This document shows, piece after piece, positions 56,861 through 64,000 of a DNA stretch of 64,000 nucleotides. Made by a program: the position numbers and the translations under genes. How positions within the stretch are numbered: position 1 is the stretch's first letter; each line of letters opens with the position of its first letter. The stretch lies in NCBI GenBank assembly GCA_023213395.1, contig CM041465.1, forward strand, positions 103,981,741-104,045,740, in the 5' to 3' direction. The notes beneath the pieces are model-generated. The model saw only the letters and a program-made list of their open reading frames with translations. It was not told the origin of the DNA and did no database searches. The stretch is from Cycas panzhihuaensis (taxonomy: Eukaryota; Cycadophyta).

Positions 56861-59435
56861 TGTTTCCCAGCTACTGGGAATGGACTCGAGACGTGTCGAC
56901 GCAGGTTTTTTCAGGTATACTTTCTTACTTTTTCTTGCCCATGCTTGGTTAAGGTTATTTAGAAGGTTGCTTGACATATGCCTGCCTGCCTGCACACATT
57001 GCTTTTCTATTTGCTCATAATGCATGTGCTTACGGCACACCATCAGCCTATGACGACTCACAGTGGGGGCATTCCGTAGTGAATGCTACACCCCGTATGG
57101 TGCATAGCCACCTATGTTGTCTCCACGGTCTCCCGGGATGTTTCCGTCAGTCCTATTTGCTCTCGTTACAACATGTTGCTTATGTTGCAGTCCTTCCTAA
57201 GCCTAATTTAATCCTTAGTTAGGACTCTGTGCATTATTTTGGGTACTTGCTCGTTACCTGGGCATTCCCCCAACTGCTCTAACTTATGTTTAGCCTTTAT
57301 TTTTACCTCAAAACTTGATGTTTCTATTTATTTTTCTCTTTTTTTGATTCCAGGCTGATACCGCTATAAACTTAGCGGTACCACAAGTTCTGTGATGCGC
57401 AAAGTTTATTCTTGATATTTGAAATTTAAAAGAGAACCACATAACGATTTCCATTTTTTGCGAAGCTAGCATGTGGCGTTGATTGATTCAAGTCACCCTG
57501 ACATCCCCAACGTTCACCTACTGTGAACAGGGGATAAAGGGAATTTTGCTCCCCATTTTTTAGATCTTTTGGCTATTTTTTAAATCTCTTGGGAGAATTT
57601 CTAACTTTCACACAAGAAAACACACAGAAAAAGACAAGCTGCATACATAACAACTGGACAAAGGAGAAGAGAATTGCTATCAGCTGGACTTGCAGGGCCA
57701 TTCTTTGCCCCCTCTGACTCTCTGACAAGCCCCATCTTTCTTTGTAGGTGCTCAAAGATCCAAGTGACATCTTCACCCAAAAGCTGCTTCAAGAGCCAAC
57801 TTCCAAGGCTCCAAACTTGCAAGGAGTTCTCTTCATCCTCACTCTTGCAAGAACCACTCATGATCAGTCCCTATACGTTGTTTATTACTGCTATTCTTAG
57901 CAGCAAAGTCCATGATTGATCTTCTTCCTACGAGGTACTTCTTGCTTTTTACTTGCAATCTACTTTGTTCCTATTTCTTTTGTTTCTTAATAAATGGGAT
58001 CCTAGTTAGGTAGTTTTTCCTCATAAGTGTTGCACTAGATCAGGAGTACCCTCCTGTTATTTCTTTGAAGCCTTTCTATTTTCCTTAAACTATCTCTTTC
58101 ACCCCTTCCTTAGTCAGCCGGTGAAAAGGAGTACATACAAGGATTTGAGGGAGGTAGGCGGGGTTCTGTCCCCCATTGCTGTCATTCTCCCTAAGGGTTC
58201 TGTCCCTTGTCCTCTTTCCCTTTGCCATCAGTGCTTTCTTAGGGAATGGGCTAAGGGAGTTTAGGGAATTTAGTTAGAGTGTTCCGATTAGCATAGGCAA
58301 CCTGTCACTATGTCATTGCCAGAAGTCCCACCTATTAGTGTTGGGCCCTACGTAAGCCCCAGTTTTTTTTGTCATCTTTTTCCTTGTTACGGATTTGTTG
58401 CTTCACAACCCTGTTGCCAACAAGTTTTCCCTTCCCGAGTTCCGTGGAGGTCTCCTGTGGGTGAGTTAGCCATCCCGAGACTACACTCCTTTCCCTTTCA
58501 AGTGTTTTCGTGGTACATGGTGGTGAGAGTGTTTCTTGTATGTTGCTATTTCATTTGGTAACATTCCGATGTTTAGCCTAGACCTTAGTTTCATTTGATT
58601 TTAGTTTATATATATATTTCTTGGTATATCTTGTGGCCTCTCTTCTGAGAGGAAGGTGCCCTTCTCACCCATTTGCAAGATCGCACATTGGCAGAGTGAT
58701 ACATGGGACGAGCCCATTGTAGGTTAGTTCCCCACGTAGTGCATTTCTTTCTTTAGTCTCAAGCTTTCCGTTTCTTCCCGTTTTATTTGCTTTTTTGCAT
58801 GCTTAAGGGGAGGTAAGTGAACCCCTCTTCTATCACTTCTAGCAACTGCTACTGATTGGCAGTGCATGCGCGGCAAATGGAAAAGAAAGGAGTAGGATTT
58901 AGAGGGACGAGCTGCACTCCATTCAGGCGCCAGATCCAGGTATTCCCCTTGTTTCCCGCGTATCCCCTTTTACATTCGTTACCTTTCATGCATTTGCCTG
59001 AGTAGTTAGGGAATTGTAAAAGAATATAAAGGAAAAAGGGAAAGCGAATCCATCTTTTACATTATTTTTCGTTTTATCCAGTATAGCATAGCATAGATAG
59101 CTTGCTCGCATCGTATTCGAGCTGCCCCTCCATCGCACCATTTTCCGCATTTGCCTATACATTAGTTAGTTGCCCTCCCATTCGTTGCCTTCTCATTGCC
59201 TTAAGAAGATGCAACGCGCAAGGTGTTCTCTCTCCTTCCCAGCCATCCGAAGGGTAGGAAGGCCTTGTTTTGCATGACTACCTGGAAGCAACCAGGCACC
59301 TTGCAGTCCTGAATCTACACTCTGATGCATGGATGCCCTGCGAGGTGAGGTCCTCGTTGCCTAGCTTAGTTAGCATAGCGTATCCTCATATCTTTTTTCT
59401 AGACGTAGGGACACTGCCCCATAGCGAGTGTTTCA
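56861..59435 (+). mobile_element. Solo LTR of the same large family in E3 gag
   Basis: TGTTTCCCAGCTACTGGG at the start and GAGTGTTTCA at the end. 2575 bp. Flanks GCCAC (56856-56860) and ACCAC (59436-59440) are a 5-bp target duplication with one change, and gag reads on across them. It carries the terminal palindrome TTCCCAG CTA CTGGGAA and the internal hairpin near 59193-59226. Its presence shows the family was active after E3 had inserted. Confidence 0.9.
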
Positions 59436-61063
59436 ACCACCCTTAAATGTGGCACATGTGTTTCCTAGTAGGCCTCGAGGCCCTACTAGTGCTGCTACCA
59501 TCAATTATGTAGGACTTGCTTCTACATACACTTAAAACCTATCCGGTGGTCTTTCCCTTTACGTGCCCCCAGGTTACACGTCTCAACCTTGGGTGCAGGG
59601 TAGGGAAAACCATCTTCCTACTTATGGGGTGGACCCGTTGTACCTGTATAAGGTTGTGCCACCTATAGGTGGCCTATATGGGCAAAATCCGGTCCCTCAC
59701 CCTTCGTTTCTGCCATGTAGCACAACTCCTATTGCCACGCCTTCACCAAGGAGCATGCCTCGCTTCCAAGGCATCTATCTGCAACCCCCTTTTCAACAAG
59801 GGGCATTTCCCCAAGGAGGGATGGGTTTACCACCCCCATCCATCCCTGTTTCATTACCGTTCATCGATCCTTTAGCCCATGTAAGGATGTGTCCCTTCAT
59901 GGACTACCGGTTGACGCCATTGTCTGTTGAGGCACTAAGGACTAACCTACCGCCTCACCCTCCTGAAGTTCCTAAATTCGATGGAACTTCGTCGCAAGAC
60001 CTAACCGAGCACGTGCGTAGTTTCTCTATGGCGTGCATAGATTACTGGGCTTACGACCACATTCTGATGAAGCTATTTCCACGATCCTTATAGGGCAATG
60101 CCCTCAAGTGGTTTTACCATCTCCCTGCCCATTCAATTTCTTCATTCCAGTAATTGGTGGACGAGTTCGTCAACTATTTTAACGTAGCCCGTCCATTCGA
60201 GAGCAGAATGAAAGTGCTCCTGTCGCTTAAACAAGGTCACGATGAAATGAATCATGACTTTGTGCAACACTTTCATGATCTCCTTTACTCTACCAAGGCC
60301 ACGTTGCCTGAAGAGTTGAAGCGAGATCTCTTCGTCAACGCACTGCATCTCGAAGTACATGTGGAAGTCCTCAAGATGGGGGCAACAACATGCGACTCCA
60401 CGATCACAAGGTGCTTGGCGTTGGAGGCCATTTAGATCCAAGCTAGACTTAAGAAACCTCCCAAGCCCTCACAACATCGTAAGGCACCTCCCCCAGTGAA
60501 GGAAACTAAACCTTCACAACCTGCCAGGTCTACCTCTCATCCGACTGAGAGGACCTTAGACCCTCTTACCTCTGCTATTTGCTCATTCGAGCTCACGATG
60601 AAGGAGCTTAAACTCTAGTCCCCTTCATTGCCGACCTCCCATAAACCAGTTCAACAAGCTTCTCGTGCCATTCCCCCCAAAGGGGGTAACACCCAACCTT
60701 CTTAAGCAAGGAGGATCGATCCTCCCCTTGAGAAGAGGTGGTGTTCCATCCACGAGGAGTGTTTCCATGATGATTTACGTTGTCAAGCACAACACCCACG
60801 TGATCCCCCGCTACATGATTCATCCCCTAGATGGGCATCGAGGCCTAACCTCGATCAACCCATTCATAGAGATCCATTCCTCAAACATGGGGAACGTGGT
60901 CGTGATGTTCAACAAAGGAACAATCAGAATCGGGATAGATCCCCCAATTCTTGCCCTTCGCATGGTAGAGGGAAGGGTGTGTGAAGGCCATCTTCCTCTT
61001 TGCACTCCCTTAACCACCGTGCTCCATCAGCTTTGCAGTCCCGTAACAAGGGAAAGAAGGTGA
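59436..61063 (+). pseudogene. gag: E3 gag, middle and C-terminal part (broken)
   Basis: Continuous from 59563 to 60090: GYTSQPWVQGRENHLPTYGV, PEVPKFDGTSSQDLTEHVRS, CIDYWAYDHILMKLFPRSL. Next comes the rest of the Retrotrans_gag core, ALKWFYHLPAHSISSF and ESRMKVLLSLKQGHDEMNHD, with LKRDLFVNALHLEVHVEVLK. The zinc-like motif near 60747 reads RWCSIHEECFHDDLRC (CxxH...HxxxxC complete). Stops near 60091, 60150, 60433 and 60705. This is the best preserved gag core of the window. Confidence 0.84.
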
Positions 61064-61069
61064 TCAAAA

Positions 61070-62355
61070 TGCTTGAGACCACTCCCCTTTACACGTTGAC
61101 CCGGTCTTAAGTCGCAAAGGAGGCAACTGGCACCTTTGCATCTACCTCGTAGCTTGATCCTCATCCAAAAGCCATTCCTCTGGAGATTCCCACACTTCCC
61201 AAGAGCATTCCCATCTGTGTCAGTTGATTCAACTTTAGGAGAGCCCTTACCCAACCCACAGGGAGGGGTAAGCCTTTCTTCGTAGTCGAAGAGCTTCTTA
61301 CCATGGCTGCCAGGATGTCCATCATGGATATCTTGAGAAGTTACCCTAAGCAACGAATGCTCCTCTTGGAAGCTCTAGGATTGAATGACGCGTCCGTTCA
61401 CGCCTTGGGTACAACCCAAAGTTGCAAACCTGTCATCTCTTTTGATTCCAGAGATCTTCTCGCGTCTAGTGCAAGGGAACGCCAATGGAACTTCCCCTAT
61501 ACCATTACCATAGATACTCCTGATTGCACATTATGAAGAACTATCGTAGACAATAGTTCTTCCCTTAATGCCATGCCCTTGCACATCATGCAAGAGCTTG
61601 GCATTTCTGCCTTGGAACCTATTCCATGGCGATGTTAGGGTTATGATGGTAGCGAGAAGACTCCCCTAGGATTCATCTCGATACCTCTTACTCTCGAGGA
61701 TAAGACTGTCACTACTAATATCGTTGTCCTCGATATTGATGTTGATTACAATCTGCTTCTAGGTCAACCATGGCTTAACCAAATGGGAGCTGTGTGTTCC
61801 ACCCATTGGGGGTAACTTAAATTTGTCCATAACGGACAAATGAAGGTTGTCTCTCACGAGCGATTGCTCGCTAAACAAACTAGGCTTTCTGCTCAGGCAA
61901 GCCATGGCCATATAAAGGGAAACAAACGTCCTTTCGATCATGCCTTAGCCTGCTCCATTAGAATCCCTGATTCTACTCATCACGAAGAAGATCCCATATC
62001 TTCTTCCCTTGATTTAATGCGTTTCGCCCCCATCAGCGTTGGAAGCTATGGGTACCTCGCCATGTTTGATGATGATGGGTCCCATAGTGAAGATGAGGAC
62101 ATTCCTCATCCTATTTCCTTCCTCCACGCTAGTGGGGGGCATTCTTCTCGTTCTAGGCCCCCTCCTAAGACCCCTTTTGTTATAGAGCCCAGTCACTTTC
62201 ACATGTCACATGTCATTGCACATGTCGATCATCAGGCCCCTAGCTCTTCCATTCCATCACCTTCTGCAGGTGATGATATTGAGAGTTCTCCTCTTGCTTT
62301 TTATGAAGGATCTCTCTCTGACTCTCCATCAAAGTCCCTTAGGGATGTTGGTTAG
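61070..62355 (+). pseudogene. E3 retropepsin and spacer (broken)
   Basis: MLETTPLYTLTRS start. The protease core near 61490-61760 has IVDNSSSLNAMPLHIMQELG, where the active-site Gly is Ser, then VDVDYNLLLGQPWLNQMGAV. The spacer VGSYGYLAMFDDDGSHSEDE continues to a stop at 62353. Stops near 61108, 61150, 61533 and 61637. The Gly to Ser change next to the catalytic Asp suggests a dead enzyme. Confidence 0.8.
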
Positions 62356-62430
62356 CTTACGAGGCATACCAATCCTATTGCTCCTATACCATCTCGCACC
62401 TCATCCACTCGAAGTCAGGTCATCCATGGG

Positions 62431-63518
62431 GTGGACTACTTTGAGGATGACGAGGCTTTGCTAGAGTACTTGGCTGACTCTGCACCCAATTTACCTCCTA
62501 GTCACCATAAGATTGGTTATCAAAAGGTCCTAGCGATTGGGTCCACACTAGCTGACCCAATCCCTTCTTCCGTTTCCTCTCTTCTTGTCGATCTTGTCCC
62601 CCTCTATTTTAAGGAGGGAAATGCTATGTGCATGGGGGCAACTCAGGACATAGTCCTTGCCCCAGATAAGATCATCAAGGTAGGGTCAGAATGTACTCCT
62701 GACGAAGTAAGGGAATACTCCCTCCTATTCCAGGAATTCTACGATGTGTTTGCATGGGACTATTCCAACATGAAGGGAATCGACCCCTCTATTGTCACTA
62801 TAACCTTACGACTTTTCCTGGTGCTCATCCTGTGCATCAGAAGTAGCGTCCCCTCCACCCGAAGCTCTCAGCTACTGTTAAAATGGCGGTTGAAAAGCTT
62901 TTGGATATGGGACTCATTTCTTCTATCGGTTACCCTAAGTGGGTATCGAATATCATTCCCGTTGCCAAGAAGAACGGGACCATTCATATTTGTGTCGATT
63001 TCTGCGACATAAATAATGCTTGTCCTAAGGACAACTTTTCTCTTCCCTTCATTGATCAAATAATTGATCGTACGACTGGATTCAAAGTTATGTCCTTAAT
63101 GGATAGTTTCTCTGACTATAACCAAATTCAGATTTCTCTTGAAGACTGCCATAAGATGGCCTTCACTACGCCATGGGGTACCTTTGCCTACAAGGCAATG
63201 CCCTTTGGTCTCAAGAATGTAGGGGCTACTTATCAAAGGACCATGCATTTCATCTTTCATGACCTCATCAATAATACATTGAAGGTCTTCATGGACAATA
63301 TGATAGGCCTTTCGCATACCAGAGCCCATCATCCCTCCAACTTGTGGGCCATCTTCATACGATGCTGCAAATATCATGTCAGTTGGAACCCATTGAAATA
63401 CATGTTTGTCGTCACTTCAGGCAAACTCTTGGGTTTTCTTGTGTCACAACAAGGAATCCAAATCGATTCGGAAAAAGTCAAGGCAATCCTTAACATGCCG
63501 CCGCCTAGAACCCAATGA
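62431..63518 (+). pseudogene. pol: E3 reverse transcriptase (active site changed)
   Basis: First part 62431-62790 (VREYSLLFQEFYDVFAWDYS), a one-base loss near 62796, then a long frame 62883-63518: VEKLLDMGLISSIGYPKWVS, VAKKNGTIHICVDFCDINNA, MSLMDSFSDYNQIQISLEDC, TPWGTFAYKAMPFGLKNVGA. The active site reads VFMDNMIGLS, the second Asp of the FMDD seen in E1 being Asn. That change removes a metal ligand. Confidence 0.88.
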
Positions 63519-64000
63519 TAAATTAAGTCATTTCTAGGTAGTCTTGGTTTCTTGAGGCATTTTTTGGCAAGTTTTGCCATAAATGCCAAGCCTCTTACAA
63601 ACCTATTAAAGAAAGGAGCCCTTTTTATCTGGTTAGACAAGACCCAAAAGGTCTTCATAGGACTCAAGGAAGCTCTCGTTTCTGCCCTTACACTGGTGCC
63701 TCCTCGCTTTTATAGGCCTTTCATTCTATACACCTTGGCAACTAATGAATCCCTGGGTGCAATGCTTGCACAGGAGGATGATTCGGGAACCGAGAGGGCT
63801 ATTTATTTTATCAGCTGCACTCTCGTTATCGCTGAATTAAACTATCCTCCTGCCAAGAAGGAATGCCTCTCCTTACCCATGCAACCAAGAAGTATAGGCA
63901 TTACTTCCTTGGTAATACAATCAAGGTGATCGTTCAATCCGATCCCTTGCATTACTTACTTACTCGTTCAGACTTGACGGGTAGGACAGGTCGTTGGACC
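63519..64000 (+). pseudogene. pol: E3 RNase H of pol (partial, cut by window end)
   Basis: FLASFAINAKPLTNLLKKGA (connection), then FILYTLATNESLGAMLAQED, where the first catalytic Asp (ATDES in E1) is Asn, AIYFISCTLVIAELNYPPAK and KECLSL. A shift near 63875 ends the frame. The LTRSDLTGRTGRW text, matching LTRLDLTGRAGCW of E1, reaches the window edge. Integrase should follow outside. Confidence 0.82.

Larger units (their letters stand above)
53468..64000 (+). mobile_element. E3: Tat-like Ty3/gypsy element running off the window
   Basis: 5' LTR, primer site, gag (broken by a solo LTR), protease, RT and the start of gRH are present up to the window end. Sequence is close to E1 throughout. It is inserted in the copia LTR at 53416. 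GTTGG (53463-53467) should be its left target duplication. RT has lost an active-site Asp, so it is inactive. Confidence 0.85.

Overview
The window is plant nuclear DNA made almost entirely of nested LTR retrotransposons. I recognise no host gene, tRNA or rRNA gene. The plant origin rests on the element families: a Tork/Tnt1-like Ty1/copia element, a Ty3/gypsy chromovirus with a C-terminal chromodomain-like tail, and several copies of a large Ty3/gypsy family (LTRs of about 2.3-2.6 kb) with Tat-lineage traits. Those traits are gag-protease-RT-RNase H-integrase, then an extra gene on the opposite strand, then a second archaeal-type RNase H (aRNH) next to the 3' LTR. Nesting this deep suggests a large, repeat-rich vascular plant genome. 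I cannot name the species. For brevity the large-family copies are called E0, NA, E1 and E3, and the chromovirus is called G.

Layout. Bases 1-3428 are AT-rich flank with a possible old LTR tail, a solo copia LTR (2068-2715) set exactly between two copies of a 107-bp repeat, and a CA/TA microsatellite. E0 (+ strand, oldest) starts with its 5' LTR at 3429-6072 and continues in pieces to a 3' LTR stub at 53297-53415. Inside E0 gag sits NA (minus strand, 8310-25874), a non-autonomous relative that keeps gag, protease, part of the antisense gene and aRNH but has lost RT and integrase. NA carries a full-length copia element (14079-19380, TSD CATAG). After the E0 protease comes E1 (+, 27607-48511), a nearly complete element with a truncated 5' LTR. 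G (30054-36096, TSD ACTTT) is inserted in E1 gag. To the right of E1 lie E0 fragments: an aRNH piece (48512-48958), the antisense gene (about 49320-51840) split by a solo copia LTR (50215-50898, TSD GAGCC), and the stub of the E0 3' LTR. That stub is broken by a copia LTR, itself broken by E3 (+, 53468 to the window end), which holds a solo LTR of its own family (56861-59435).

How the parts work together. In a working member of the large family, gag would form the particle, protease, RT, RNase H and integrase would copy and insert the element, and aRNH would add a second RNase H. The opposite-strand gene looks like a plant mobile domain (PMD) protein with an acidic stretch and a coiled coil. 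It is divergent from aRNH and has a short intron at the same site in all three copies. Every coding region here carries stops, frameshifts or lost catalytic residues, so nothing in the window looks able to move by itself.

The most unusual signals are the divergent intron-containing PMD/aRNH module and three RNA-hairpin candidates kept across copies: one holding the gag start codon in its stem, one inside the LTR, and one at the LTR tip. The last two show paired substitutions that keep the stem. Coordinates and identities were read by eye. No alignment or database search was run.
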